Of a stretch of 64,000 bases of DNA, positions 1-12,000 are shown piece after piece. The notes beneath the pieces are model-generated. The model was not told where the DNA came from. It searched no databases and saw only the letters and a program-made list of their open reading frames with translations. Each line of letters begins with the position of its first letter. Within the stretch, counting starts at the first letter, position 1. The stretch comes from Nageia nagi (taxonomy: Eukaryota; Pinophyta), in NCBI GenBank assembly GCA_050084985.1, contig JBITNC010000001.1:93930001-93994000 (forward strand). The letters are read 5' to 3'. The translations under genes were made by a program, and so were the position numbers.

Positions 1-172
1 GCAAATGGTCATCTACATGTTCATGGAGATAATCTTCTATATTTTAATGCAAATGATTGCTTGCATGTTAATGTAGATAATCATCTAGATATCCATTCAG
101 ATGATCATCTACATATTGATGCAAATGAATTTATACATTTACATGTAAGCGATTGCTTGCATTTACATGCTA
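1..172. repeat. 24-bp minisatellite array (left edge)
   Basis: From base 5 the sequence divides cleanly into seven consecutive 24-base units, most beginning ATGATCATCTACAT or a close variant (starts at 5, 29, 53, 77, 101, 125, 149). Units differ at several positions, so the array is old. It probably continues to the left of the window. The same 24-base family recurs near 1585-1662, 6212-6227 and 21403-21650. Confidence 0.85.
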
Positions 173-1584
173 ATGACATGTGTTAGCATTAATGGCCACC
201 TATAATCATTTAATGCATGAATAACTTAACCATTATAAATACAAATTTAGAGTCATTTTGATTTCACATTCACCCTCTATGACCCATCACTCCACTCTCC
301 AAAGTGACCATAATCCCTAATACACTTATCCCCCATTCTTAGAGTCAGACCTAAGCATTTTCTACCATTAAAAACCCATCTTCTCCTACCGATTCATCCA
401 AATATTTTACTTACAAAAATATTTTGTGTCCACTCATTTCTAAGATGCTCCCTACACCTGGATACAACACAAGTTAGTTCATAGGATTTGGTCCTTTCAA
501 GATAGTTTTTATGGCCCCATTCAATGTGGGCATAAGCATGTTGAATGCCATTATGAGCTTGTTTCATAATGAAAAATTGGAGGTTAATATCATTTTTCAT
601 AATAAGTCCATATTATTTACACTCAGACTAGCAAATGTGCATAAATTGATAAGAATTTCATACAAAGGAGATGTAGTGGTGAATAACAAGGTAATCGTTA
701 TATCTTGAGAGGAGAAATTGTATTTGGAGAAAAAGTACAATGTCCTAGTAGAATATTTGACATGTAAATATCATATTCAATCAAAAAATTATATCTTATT
801 CTTTTACATTTTTTTAATGTTATTTAGTATTTTTTGCAAATGACCATAATCTTGTGGGAAGGGGCCTCAAAATTTATAAACTTCAAAACCATTTTTTGAA
901 ATTCATTATAGAGTTCTTCCAAGCTATATAGTTCTATAAGGAAGAGAAGCAAATATATCCTTATGGGCCTTGTACTACATTTTTTGTTATTTTCAACAAC
1001 AACAAGTCAAGTGGACTTTGTTTATTACAAACTACATAAGAAATGATATTCAAACAAATTTAATATCCACAAGTTATAATGTATACATGTCCTAGACTAA
1101 CTATTTGCTTTATTTTTATTATGAAGCTTTATATGATTTGAAATATACTTCCATACCAATATTATCCCACCTACAATTGAAAGCGGTCTATATGGAAATA
1201 GATGAATTGAAGGTAAATTTATATTTTTTAAGGGTAAATGTAATTATATTTTTAAAGGAAAATTTATACTTTATTGATTGTCGAATATAGAAAAAAAGCA
1301 ATTGAATCTTTTTTAAGAAGGCAATTTGCAATTAAAGGTTACCAACAAGAAGATATTGGATATTTCAAAGAGGATTTCATACTACTAATAAGAAAATTGA
1401 CTAAAAAATGTAGTACTACACTTATATTTTTTGAGCATTATTCTATTGGATCTAAACCTTCTAAAGTATTAGAATGGACTCATGGTCATTCTTCAATTTC
1501 ACAATAGATGTTGATTGATGTAGACAAAGTAGAACAACCAACGGAAATGCAAACGATAGTTAATTTACATATATCTCTATTTGC
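173..1584. other. AT-rich stretch, nothing recognised
   Basis: Only short open frames occur here (for example 511-708 and 1274-1507 plus strand). None shows a family motif that I recognise, and none has neighbours suggesting a gene. Confidence 0.5.
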
Positions 1585-1662
1585 ATATCATTTTCAATGC
1601 ATAAAATTGTATGTATGTTCATGCAGACACTCATTTGCATTAACATGTAGATGATCGTTTAC
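1585..1662. repeat. Remnant of the 24-bp minisatellite family
   Basis: A recognisable full unit lies at 1627-1650, followed by half a unit starting ATGATCGTTTAC, with more degenerate copies upstream. It has the same phase and consensus as the array at the window start. Confidence 0.6.
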
Positions 1663-2329
1663 TTATTTATAATGATGTTACATATTTTAATTTAAACTAC
1701 TTTTTTAATATAAATTTATGATTTTAGAACAATAAAACAACCAAGTCCAATAAACATAATGGTCATAACCACTAACTTGTTTCTCAACCATTCGATCAAT
1801 ATTACAAATAATTATCTTTTTAAATATTGCTTATCTTATAACATCCTCATCTTCTTCTCTGAAGTTGCTTAGGGAGGTAAACAAATTATTATTTCTTATG
1901 TCATACACTTCATCCTGCCTCCTCTTCTTCCCTCTATGAAGGATTTGATCTTCAAGGAGAGGGTGGCAATACATCGAGGAGGTTACTTCTTTGAGGGTAA
2001 GCTAGGCCCCAAGATTAGAAGCTTCTCTTGGAAAAGGGTTTGAAAAGGTAGAAATAGGTGAGGCCCAAACAACCATATTATCATATTCTGAGGAAGGGAG
2101 TGATTGAGGTGAATGGGAGAAGGTGGTGCAGGGATTCTCTTACATATGCACAAGGGGAACCTATTGCACAATTGGACAACTTTGAGGCTATGAATTCCCT
2201 TATTTTTTCATTCAGTGAGGGAAAATGGACTAACCATATTGATTATTTCTATTATTGGCACCTTGTGGACCATTTCCTCTATTATTATTACCCTTGACAT
2301 TTGAACCATGTGCATTCTGGCTAGTGTAT
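1663..2329. other. Unassigned stretch downstream of the DUF4283-like pseudogene
   Basis: Open frames on both strands at 1983-2297 overlap each other and match nothing I know. On the minus strand this is where the frame after the zinc knuckle would continue, rich in Asn and Gly codons near 2240-2300. No reverse transcriptase motif follows. Confidence 0.4.
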
Positions 2330-3080
2330 GTAGGAGTAGGATTAGATTGAAAGCAACCAACCATCAGAGGAAAATCCTTGATTGTATGAGATTTGGAATA
2401 ACAATAGCAACAAGTATTTGATAGGTTGATATATTGAACTTTCTTTCGTAAGACTGAATTACTAATATCAAAGTCAACAAAGTATTGTAATTCCTTTTAG
2501 AGGTCTACCTTAATACACACCCTTCTAATGGGATGCATGGCAAACAACTTATTTTCTTTGAAGCAAAAAAACTCTCCCAATGGGGTAGACACTTCACACA
2601 AAAGCTTCTAATAGGGGATGGAAATACCTAGAAACTTAACCCAAATAGGTACCTCAATTGAAGCTACCTTATCAACTGATAAATCATTCTTATAAGATTA
2701 CAGGATTAGAAGGGAATTTTGCATAGACCAAGTAACATGGGATAATATTCTTTGGGCAAATTCTTTCTTAGAAAAGCAAAATAAAAAGTAACCTTTGGTG
2801 AGGTTTTGAACAATATCAACAGTAATACCATACTAACCCCAAACATGATTCACCCATGATCTTAACAAAATGGCATTCAGGATTCTCCTTAGGAAATATC
2901 CTATTACAATATGACTTTCAAACCATTCGCAAGCATTCTAAAAAGCATCTACAAGAATATAAACTCGTAGAATGGGAATGTTACCTCATGGTACACCTTC
3001 TCCATGAACTTATTGGGCCACTTCCTTAATACCATCTCTTGCTATAAAAGCCTCGACATTAATTTCAAGCTTCTTATTTA
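2330..3080 (-). pseudogene. DUF4283 / CCHC zinc-knuckle protein, decayed (plant LINE gag-like)
   Basis: Reading the minus strand from about 3060 down to 2330 gives one nearly continuous frame with several stops. In order it shows the pattern of plant DUF4283 proteins: a W-x-x-W core (RSWVNHVWG), GYFLFCFSKKE, a segment around VTWSMQNSLLIL, PIWVKFLGISIPY, then RRVCIKVDL, then a knuckle CCYCYSKSHTIKDF. The knuckle matches CX2CX4HX4C with its last Cys replaced by Phe. In plants this domain pair is typical of the first ORF of L1-type LINEs and of proteins derived from them. No LINE reverse transcriptase follows in sense, so this is a fragment or the rest has decayed. Stops within the frame (for example after SIPY and KVDL) argue against function. 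Confidence 0.65.
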
Positions 3081-3500
3081 AGCATGCTTTATTAAAAATA
3101 TGTGTGGATCTTCTCCCTAAGCGAAGTAAATCTAATACACTATATTCCTAAGGATAATTTACCATAATCACTTACACTCACCTAATGAAAATAAATCATT
3201 CAAACAAAATTCTAAATCTATATCAAACACAATATGATAATGCTTGTTAAAACCTCCAAGTAGTACCTTATCACCTCTTACCAAGGGAGTGAAGAGACAA
3301 TTGAGGTGTGTCGGCACCCACATTGAATGTCTCAAGTTTTACTCCCACCTTGTACATTGGGATATTTAAAAACTCTTCATAATTCTAATATTAATAGAAT
3401 CACATTTATTCTTTGTTTTATATACTATAATTTTTAGTGTGGGAATATCAAATTTTGTTAATGAGATGGGATCAATTCCATATCTTAGATTGATAGGAGA
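3081..3500. other. Unassigned stretch between two minus-strand pseudogenes
   Basis: AT-rich with no recognisable motif. A TGTCGGCACCCACA stretch near 3310 is GC-richer than its surroundings and could be an old LTR edge, but no partner copy is seen in the window. Confidence 0.3.
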
Positions 3501-3910
3501 GTATCCAATTGATATTTTCATCATAGTTCGATATACCCAAAATATTACATGAATTATTTTATCTCATACATCTAGCTATATTTTTACATGCTTAATAAGT
3601 ATTTGGTATAAGGTATGATTAGTTTTCTCTACTTATCAATTAGTGATAGGGTAGTCATTATTTTATACTTGATGGCAAATTGCTTTGTTAAAGCTTGCAA
3701 CACCTCATTGACAAAATAGTTTCCTTTATATGTTAACTTATTGAATATGAATTTTGCCATTATGCACTCATCTAAGAACATTGAAACTTCTTCCATTGAT
3801 GGTTCCTTCAATGCCTCACTTCTACTCATTTGGTCAAGTAGTCTATAACAATCATAATGTATCTATTTCTTCTTATTAGAGGACGAAGAGATCCCATAAT
3901 ATATATTCCC
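3500..3910 (-). pseudogene. Ty3/gypsy integrase core fragment, decayed
   Basis: Minus strand. The segment around 3835-3895 reads RYIMIVIDYLTK, the usual start of a Ty3/gypsy integrase core, where D of VIDYLTK is a catalytic residue. After a frameshift the next frame (3829-3629) reads EALKEPSMEEVSMFLDECI and then YFVNEVLQALTKQFAIKYKI, which matches the stretch that normally contains the second catalytic Asp in a T-D-x-G-x-x-F context. Here that context is YKGNYF, so the Asp is lost. Stops and the frameshift mark it as dead. No LTRs belonging to it are visible, so it is a fragment of an older element cut by later events. Confidence 0.65.
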
Positions 3911-5430
3911 TAGTTTTTAAATATGTTAAGAGAAAAGTAGGATATAATAGAGTTGATACTATTCTATTACAACAAAGGAAGTGATAAACATGATATATTT
4001 TATGAATACTTGTTGAGACATTAAGGTACTCATTTGGTATAAAATTCATAACAAATAATACTGCATTTGGAAAAATTTCATCATAAGAATCAATAATTCG
4101 TGCATTTTGGACAATGAATCAATATTGATATGATTCTTATTAATATCTCCATAATATTCAATGACGTTAGCATACTCATAAGTATCCCTCACCATTAGGT
4201 GATCATATAGCTTATCTTATGATTGTATCCTCATACCCTAAGAGAAGTTTCACTAGATGAACTTCTCTTTAAAATAATAATAATATATAATTATGTGATG
4301 AATTGTAATGAACTTCGCCAAATAAATTATGTTATGAAGCTTCAAGTAGGCAAAAGGATTTAATTAAATGTGGTCAGTGAAAATATAGAATTCCTAATAA
4401 GAATATTAATAATAGTGTCAAATTCAACTTCATAAATAAGATATTAATATAAACTTCAAGAATAAATCAAACAATGCAACAAATACAATAGGTAACATAC
4501 AAATAGTTATTCTTAAGAAGTAGGAATAAAGGAAATTCACACCATTGAAAGAACTATTGAAAAGTGTTATAAAACAAATCCTAGAGGAAAATATGATTTA
4601 ACATTCATTACCAAGAGAATACAATTTGTGTCATTAAACTCCCCAATGGTACTATGAGAATGAGTATTATAAATTTCATAAATCAAATAGATATATGACA
4701 AGGAAATGCAAAAGGTTATAACATGTGAATTAGGGATTACTTGATACTAAAAGATACAATTTGATGGATATGATGATAAAGCTAATGATCCTACAACCAA
4801 TTTATCATCTCTTCAACCCCAAAATAAATTTAAAAATAAAATGCACTTTAAAATCCATTTTTAGATCATCCAATAAATTATATTAATGATAAGAATTATT
4901 CTCATTTAATGGGCATAATTGAAGATGATTCTAATCACTCTTAACTAGGTTCATACATTCTTTTTCAAGGTTATGAAATAATTGATGAAATGAGTATCCA
5001 AATTTATTCATTAATTAAATGATACATACAAATACTATCATAGTTGATAATTTTTAGCTCTAATGTATGTAGTGAGAATTTTATTCATAATATGGGCTAT
5101 ATAAGAGAATATTATTTTAGAAATAATGAACAAATTAGAGGATTTGATAATGTAGCTCAAAATGCTTTTGGTGCTATTTCTTTTTAAATTCTTGTAGGAC
5201 TTAAGATACTAATGACATTAATGTATGTAGTTAGAAGTTTATCCTATAATGTATTCTTAGGATGTCCTTATATCAAATGAAATTAAATTCTTCTATAATA
5301 CATTAACGTTTAAAATTTAAACGTATGAGATAAATCTACACAATTAGATCCAAAATATTATACTCTCAAAAACTTCAACAAGATATACAACCAAATAAGT
5401 TGGAAAATTTAAATGCATAAGCACGAACCT
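3911..5430. other. AT-rich stretch, nothing recognised
   Basis: This could contain more of the decayed gypsy element whose integrase lies just to the left (minus strand), since upstream pol would fall here. I could not identify reverse transcriptase or RNase H motifs. Confidence 0.35.
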
Positions 5431-5771
5431 ACTATAAAAATTGGTCATTTCATAAGCAAAAGGTTCTACTTGTAGAGCTGCCAAGAGATGTGATTGAGGT
5501 AAGATATTATAAATTAAGCTATTTCATTATTATTAATTTATTTTTCATTTATTAACTAAAGTATACTATTCAATTATTTTTTTCTTTTTGCTGTCCAACT
5601 TTGATAATTTGCATAAATAAATGAATAATATGTTTGTTAAAGTTGAGAAAGCACTTAAGATTTTAATTATTGCAGAAACCCTAAAGGAAAAGTTATGAGT
5701 TACTATTAGGGAGAACAATACCTTGAGAATAATTATAAAAGATCATAACATAGATTTGTTTATTAAATTGA

Positions 5772-6011
5772 AGACAAGAAAAGGAAAGGAATATTCCTAA
5801 TGAAGGTGAAGTTGATCTAAAAGAACAAGAAGAAATTATGTTGGTTCTATGTTTAGAAGCAATTAAAGAAGGTGTTGTAAGAGCTTATGACCTACAAGGT
5901 TGTAGTGATAAGGAATTACCAGAACAAATTATTGAGGAAAGGTGTGTTGGTGCAAAAATTGAAGAGCCAATTGCTCAACATAATCTTGCTTCACCATACT
6001 CTACATTTTGA
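5772..6011 (+). other. Unrecognised coding-like open stretch
   Basis: An open frame of 79 codons without a stop, with a first ATG at 5838. It is acidic and Glu-rich (DLKEQEEIMLVLCLEAIKEG, later KELPEQIIEERC). Its amino-acid composition is more protein-like than the surrounding AT-rich DNA. Upstream at 5503 there is a GAG|GTAAGA that looks like a splice donor, and at about 5674 a TTATTGCAG that looks like an acceptor. These could be decayed exons of a host gene. The frame does not join cleanly across the presumed intron. I recognise no family, and chance is a real alternative. Confidence 0.2.
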
Positions 6012-6211
6012 CTTATATGTTAGATAATCTTTTATTATATAATAGACATGATATTTGTGTTTAATATATCTTTTTGTATAATAAAAATAATGTGTAAAAT
6101 ATAATGGTTTTTTGAGTAATATAAAAAAATATCTTTTTTAATAGCCATTTTATTTAATAGATTGAGAATTTATTAAATGTTTCAATGTAATTTATCAAAG
6201 TATTCTTATAA

Positions 6212-6227
6212 ATGATTATCTCTATGT
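6212..6227. repeat. Truncated 24-bp unit at the left copia junction
   Basis: ATGATTATCTCTATGT is the first two thirds of a 24-base unit. Its missing eight bases, TTATGGAG, sit at 21403-21410, directly after the right-hand target duplication of the copia element. The element therefore inserted inside the 24-bp array. Confidence 0.8.
6223..6227. repeat. Target-site duplication TATGT, left copy (copia)
   Basis: TATGT directly abuts the LTR that starts TGAGAAATTTG at 6228. The identical five bases follow the other LTR at 21398-21402. Confidence 0.9.
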
Positions 6228-6711
6228 TGAGAAATTTGAACTATAACAAGAACAACTCTAAACTCCCAAGATCACATGTAAGCTACAAATCATATCTAAC
6301 AAACTCACAAAGATAACACAAGATATAAGTGGTTCTTCCAACTAGGAGTACATCCACTAACTAGATCTCTCTTAATTCACAAATAAGAACTCTTACCATT
6401 CTTTCTAACTCAACTCTAAACACTATCCACTAACATAACTTTACTTCACAAATTGATGTGTGATAATAAAGAAGGAGTTTCTATTTACAGGTCAAAATCC
6501 TTTGTTAGATCACCCTTTTATCCAATGTACAAAAGCATGACATGCACATCCTTTTACCCAAAGGGCATGCTCATGACATGGAGTGTAGGACAAGTTACAT
6601 TGTTATATTCATTAAATACTTAAGATATCAAATAATACTCTTAAGTATTAATGAACTTACATAGAATATTATTACATAACCTTTACAATAATGCATTATA
6701 CATTTCCAACA
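6228..6711 (-). repeat. Copia 3' LTR
   Basis: On the plus strand it runs from TGAGAAATTTGAACT to TTTCCAACA. It is the partner of 20911-21397, with scattered substitutions and small indels between the two, so the insertion is not recent. Confidence 0.92.
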
Positions 6712-6721
6712 CTCCCCCTTA
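6712..6721 (-). other. Copia polypurine tract
   Basis: On the minus strand this reads TAAGGGGGAG immediately before the 3' LTR, the position and composition expected for the plus-strand DNA priming site. Confidence 0.8.
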
Positions 6722-7402
6722 ATGCAATATTAGGATAGAGCAAATAAGAGATAAGAAAGAGATAAAGTAAGAGAGTTTCTCCAAACAGATACAATGAGAT
6801 GAGAATTATTTACATATTTGTGAAATATAAAATATCTAGTTTGATACTTATTACTTTGCTAAATACAATTATTAATCACAATTAGTTTCAATGTACATGA
6901 AGTAGTCATCCAACTGGAAGTCATGAAGAGTTCCAAGAGCTTGCATACCTGAGATAAGTAACCTGCAAGTCATAAGCAACTCAAATAAAAGATCAGTTAG
7001 ATTTAATATATTCATATCAATAAAGATAGATGAATCACATAAATGCCAACATGAACTATCAATGGTGCACTATAAGTCATCACAAGATGCCATGCTAAAA
7101 ACTCATAGTTCACCTGCTGTATATAGAACATGTGTTGATTATTATTAGAAAATAAAGCATGCACATATGAGTTTCTCACATATGGATAATTGAACAGTGC
7201 TAAAAGATATATAAGAGTTCTTCACACATGCATAACTGAATAATGCTAGATTGGCTAATCTTTTTGCTTTTAAAATTTTGTACAAGTTCCTTACATAGAT
7301 CGAACTTACCATGAAAGGTGTACAACAAAATCAATATTATACAACACAAAATCCTCTTAGGGGTGAAGTTATCATCATAAATATGAATTCAACATCAAGA
7401 AT

Positions 7403-8960
7403 TCAAACTTCACTCTCCCTTGAAGGTAACTTCACCAACTTGATAGCATCCTTAAGCTTATAGAACAGAGCTTTTAGGAGGGGCTTGGTGAACAAATCAA
7501 CAAGTTTAAGGTGGATGGATAATACTTTAAGTGTATGATGCCATCAAGAACCTTCTTCTTGATAAAATGGGTATGGATTTACATATGTTTTATTCTTTGA
7601 TGGAACACAAGATTCTTAGCCAAAGATATAATTGACTAATTATCTGAAAAAATTAAAGATGAACCACTTTGCTCATATCTAATTTCTTTTAGAAAATACC
7701 TTAGCTAAATGGCTTCCTAGGTTTAATATACATGACACGGTATTTAATTTCTGTAGTGAAAAAAAAATACTAGGCTACTTCTTGAAAGCCTAAAAGATAG
7801 CATCTGAACCAATGCTAAACACATACACAGAGGTTGATTTCTTGTCATCTCTATCTCTCCTATAGTCAAAATCTAAGAATCTAGAAAGAACAAATGAGGG
7901 CAACTTAGAATACTTGAAAGTAAGATTTTAGTCCTTGCAACATACCTCAAGATTTGCTTAATAGAATTGAAGTGTTCAACATATGCTTTCTACATAAATT
8001 GAGCCATTAGATTCACTACAAAGGTAATATTTGGTCTGAAAATCATCAAATATAAAAGAATAGCAATCAATTACCTATAATTTGAAGCATCAGCTAACTA
8101 AGAGTTGGAGCTTAGAGAAATAATGATTTCAAGAAGATTGAGATTACAACATACTACACTCTTTCAATCAAACTTTTATAAGATATCTAATATATACTTA
8201 GATTGATTAAGATAAGTACAATACTTGTATTGATACACTTGCATTTCAAGATAGTAGTGTAAGAGATTAAGATCAATCATTTCAAATGTTGCCTTAAGTT
8301 TGGATATGCACTTTGAATGATTTTTTTATTATTCCTTGTTATCAAAAGATTATCCACATAAAGGAGAATCAAGATCATATTTTTCTCTTGATTGAGCATA
8401 TATAGATTAGAGTTAAAAAAAATACTTGGAGAAATTAATATCTGCAAAATACCTTAAAATCTTCCTGTACCAAGCTCTAGGTGCTTTCTTAAGTCCATAT
8501 AATGACTTGTTTAACTTGCAACAAAAGGACTTTTTGCCTTCCATAATGAACCCTTTTGGTTGATTCATGAAGATTTTCACATCTAAGTCACCATTAAGAA
8601 ATGCACTCTTGATATCAAGTTGAAAAATTTTCCATATTTGAGCTGCAAAAAGAGCAAAGATAATTCTCATAGAAGGCATGTTTACCATAGGAGCAAAGGT
8701 TTTCTTAGAATCTATATTATATTTTTGAGCAAAACCTTTGGCTACTAACCTTGTCTTGTATTTCTCAATATCTTCAATAGAATTGAACTTGATCATATAG
8801 ATCCACTTATTACCAATCACATTCTTCTCATTGAGATAAGAAACCAAATCTCAGATTTTATTTTTTATAAGCACCTCATACTCTACTTTCATGGTTTCCA
8901 TCCAACACTTCTATTTAGAAGTTTCTTTGAAGTTTGAAGGCTCATGCTGGTTGTCAATCT
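7403..8960 (-). pseudogene. Copia reverse transcriptase and RNase H, broken
   Basis: Minus strand. The linker EPSNFKETSK near 8935 leads into the RT, whose 8847-8413 frame shows NKWIYMIKFN, TRLVAKGFAQKYNID, QLDIKSAFLNGDLD and NKSLYGLKKAPRAWY, all standard copia RT blocks. After a frame break, LLYVDNLLIT at about 8345-8370 is the active-site block. The usual YVDD has become YVDN, which removes one metal-binding Asp. RNase H follows with many breaks and ends in VDLFTKPLLKALFYKL with a stop at 7403. That is the normal C-terminal end of a copia polyprotein. Confidence 0.88.
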
Positions 8961-9235
8961 TGACGAATAAGGATTTGTTCAAAGTCATGCTCCTTGTAAC
9001 TCTTTATGTTAGAGAATTTTATTTCTGAGGTGACTTATTTATACTAATATTTAACCAGCTAGGTGCAACTGAAGAGTCTTTTAGATCATCAACATCTTTA
9101 TTAGAAGTAGATTCTTCAAGAAGTTCATTAACCTTTACATCTCTTGAAACAAACATGGCTTTGTAGGATGGATGGTAGAGCCTATAAACTCTATGCTAAC
9201 TATCATAACCCATAAAGATGTATTTTTTAGCTCTT

Positions 9236-9781
9236 TTATTCAACTTTTTTTTTCTCAAAAATAATGTAGGAGAATGCTTCAGAACCAAACATCTTAAGGT
9301 GAGAAATGTTAGATTTTTTTCTTGACCATACCTCAAAAGGAGTTTTACTTTGAACGACTTTTATGAGACATCTATTCAAGATGTAAATAGCAGTGCTCAC
9401 AGCTTTACCCCATAAGAAACTAGAAAGATTATGTAGCATGCATCTAGTTATTTTTATAATTATTCTATTTTTCTTTTCAATAACATCATTCTGCTTAGGA
9501 GTGTAAGGAATTGTAAATTGCTTTTTGATTCCATACTTAGCACAATAGTCATTGAACTCATTGATGTTATATTTTCTCCTATTATCTGATCTCAACATCT
9601 TGATTTTAAAGTTAGTTTGATTCTTAATAAAGATCTTAAAATTTTTAAAACTCTCAAAGATTTGATCTTTGTGCTCTCAAGTAGATATCCAAAGGTCATC
9701 CTAATAAAGTCATCAATAAATATAGACATAAGATGCTCCTTCAAGTGACTTAGTTTGAAATGAACCCATCAAATCTATATG
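9236..9781 (-). pseudogene. Copia integrase, C-terminal part (cut by gypsy)
   Basis: Minus strand. It begins at the gypsy junction with IDLMGSFQTKSLEGASYVY (first catalytic Asp in HIDLMG), then a frame break, then LRSDNRRKYNINEFNDYC (second Asp), and YTPKQNDVIEKKNRII, where E of VIEKKN is the third catalytic residue. The D,D-35-E set is thus still visible although frames are broken. KTPFEVWSRKKSNISHLKMF is the conserved copia segment after the core. The N-terminal half lies at 16607-17081, beyond the inserted element. Confidence 0.88.
9777..9781. repeat. Target-site duplication ATATG, left copy (gypsy)
   Basis: ATATG directly precedes the LTR start TGATTCAAAA at 9782, and is repeated at 16607-16611. 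Confidence 0.9.
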
Positions 9782-10891
9782 TGATTCAAAAATTTGGATC
9801 CCTTTGACATTAAGTAATCTCCATTTTAGTGTGTTCATTATGATCATCTTGTCTTCAGCTTTCTGATGCTTCTTTCAGATCGAGAATCCAAGTTCGTATG
9901 TGAAAGATATGGCATTAAGTTCGTTTGAGTATTTTTGAAAAAAAAAAATTAAAAAATATTTAAACATTTGGTGGGACCCGCCCTTAGCTAGACCACGTAG
10001 GAAGAGGCATGTGTGGAAGGGTGATAGGGTCGCATGGAGGTGACGAGGTGGAGGGGCCCATGTTTTGACTAGCCTTAGCTGCCCATGTTGAAGCTATGCG
10101 ACCGTCTGACAGTTTGACCATGTGATCGCCCACGCTAGACCAAAACCACCATGCAAGCCGCCAACCAAACCACCACTTGATAGCCCACACAAGTCGTTTG
10201 ACCGTTTGACTACCTGATCGCCTACCACATGTCACCACCATAGCGCACCTGCCCGATTTTAAGTTTGTTAATGTATTTTGGTGTTTCAAAGATTTTTTTG
10301 GTGATTTTTGATTCGCCTAAGGTCTTATTATTAGGCTGAGTAATTCTATCAGCCTGAAACAGTCCAGAGAGCATGTTTTTTCATTTTAGAACTCATTTTT
10401 GGGAGATTTTTGCAACCATTTGAGCTCAAATTTGACAGGAAGATCAAGGAGGTTAATGGGTATCTAAAAATAGGTTTTTTTTTTATCTAATTTCTTAGTT
10501 GTAATTCTCTCTAGTTTTAGCTCCAAAAATTGTATAAAAAGGGAGCAAATTGGAAGTGAAAAAAAGGAGGATTCAGGAAGGTTGTTCTCAGTTCTTGTGA
10601 TTTTCAGAGCTGTGAGTGTGTTGTGAATGTGAGAGGAGGTTTTGAAGGACTATAGAGGCCTTGTAAAGTGATTCCACCCATTGATAGTAGAGATCTTTTA
10701 AGCTAGATGTAGCCCTTATTGGGTGAACCAGGATAAATTTTTGCTTGTCTCTTCTATGGTGAATGCTTTTCTCTTCTCTATGTTTACAAATTTATTTCTG
10801 AATTTCCTTTACAAGCACTTAATTGTTTTAAGTGTGAATTGATCTTAAGAAAAAGTTAAATTGAAATTTTAATCTTTTAGTTTATGGATCA
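9782..10891 (+). repeat. Gypsy 5' LTR
   Basis: It starts TGATTCAAAAATTTGG and ends TTTATGGATCA (TG...CA). Aligned with 15510-16606 the two copies remain collinear end to end. The LTR contains a GC-richer block (about 9970-10270) and a TATA box at 10533. Confidence 0.93.
10533..10540 (+). promoter_or_regulatory. TATA box of the gypsy LTR
   Basis: TATAAAAA within TTGTATAAAAAGGGAGC, about 360 bases before the LTR end. The 3' LTR keeps the same box at about 16246 (TATAAAAGG). Transcription of the element would start shortly downstream. Confidence 0.6.
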
Positions 10892-10895
10892 AGTT

Positions 10896-10907
10896 TGGTA
10901 TCAGAGC
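10896..10907 (+). other. Gypsy primer binding site (initiator Met tRNA)
   Basis: TGGTATCAGAGC is a perfect complement to the 3' end of plant initiator Met tRNA and lies four bases after the LTR end. Confidence 0.92.
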
Positions 10908-10969
10908 AGTTGAAATCATTGGGATAATCTATATTTTTGAAATTGTTGGTGTTTGGAAAGTGTTTTTAC

Positions 10970-12000
10970 ATGTATACTAGGTCACAAAGCAAGAAAGGAG
11001 AAGGAGAATTTGTGGAGGATCCAGAAATTGGTTCTAGAGTTTGGCTAAAGAAGCAAAGAGAGATTGGAGCCATGGCCAATGAAGGAGGGTCTAATGTGGA
11101 AAAGCAGATTGTTGATCTCTCCATAATGTTTCAGAAGATGTCTCTACAATTCCAACAACTTCAAGAGCAACAATACAAGAAAAATGAAGGTGAAACTAGT
11201 GAATGTAATAAAATTGACAATGATGTTACACATAGTGTTTTTCAAAGTTCTCCTTTGAAATTGGAAGTTAAATTTGATTTGCCTACTTTTATTGGAAAAG
11301 TGAATGCTGAGAAGTTAGACCATTGGATTAAACAAATTGAAGTATATTGTAGAATTCAAAGAATTATAAGAGATGAGGATAAAATCCAATTAGCAACTCT
11401 TAAAATGAGTGGTAATGCACTTGTTTGGTAGGAAAGTTGTTTGCAAAGTAAGAATGAATCAATTCAAGTTTGTATTGCTTCTTGGGCTCATTTTGTACAA
11501 TTACTTAGAAATCAGTTTTATCCTTTGGGTTATTGATAAAAGGCAGTTATGGAATGGCAAACTTTCCATCAAGGCAAAAGGCAAAGTGTGTAAGAGTACA
11601 CTATGAAATTTCAAAGAAGAGCTGCAATGCTAGGTATTCCTCTTGATTCCCAAGATACTCTTCTTAAGTATATTGGTGGTTTGCATAATTATTTAAGGCA
11701 TACAATATTGATGTTTGATCCAAATAATTTGGATAAAATTTATGTACAAGCCACTCACTTAGAAGAAAGGGGAAAATTTGTTAAGGATGGGAATAAGGAA
11801 AATGCTTCCAATAACAATAGTAATAATGATTCTGAAAGGAATAAAGAAAAGGGGAAAAGGAAAACTATGTCTACTACATAAAAAGAGAAGTCTAAAGATG
11901 TATGTATGCATTGTCAAAAAGAAGGTCATTTAAAGGCTAAATGTTGAAAATTGCATCTTGAATTATGCCCTAAACCTAAAGGTCAAAAGAAACAAACAAA
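10970..12000 (+). pseudogene. Gypsy gag with zinc knuckle, broken
   Basis: I take the ATG at 10970 (MYTRSQSKKGEG) as the start, because gypsy gags of this type begin with M-x-TRSQ. The frame can be extended a little upstream only with a non-ATG codon. A coiled-coil-like stretch (QKMSLQFQQLQEQQYKK) is followed by the capsid region VKFDLPTFIGKVNAEKLDHW and ends at a stop after GNALVW (11431). The normal next residues are W-E, so one point change made the stop. The frame continues in pieces to 11881. The nucleocapsid knuckle CMHCQKEGHLKAKC (11903-11944) is a perfect CX2CX4HX4C and is followed directly by a stop. Confidence 0.9.

Noticed and set aside
10000-10270. GC-rich block with a possible small gene (101-codon minus frame)
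   Set aside because: It lies inside the gypsy LTR and the second LTR copy (15740-15980) does not preserve the frame.
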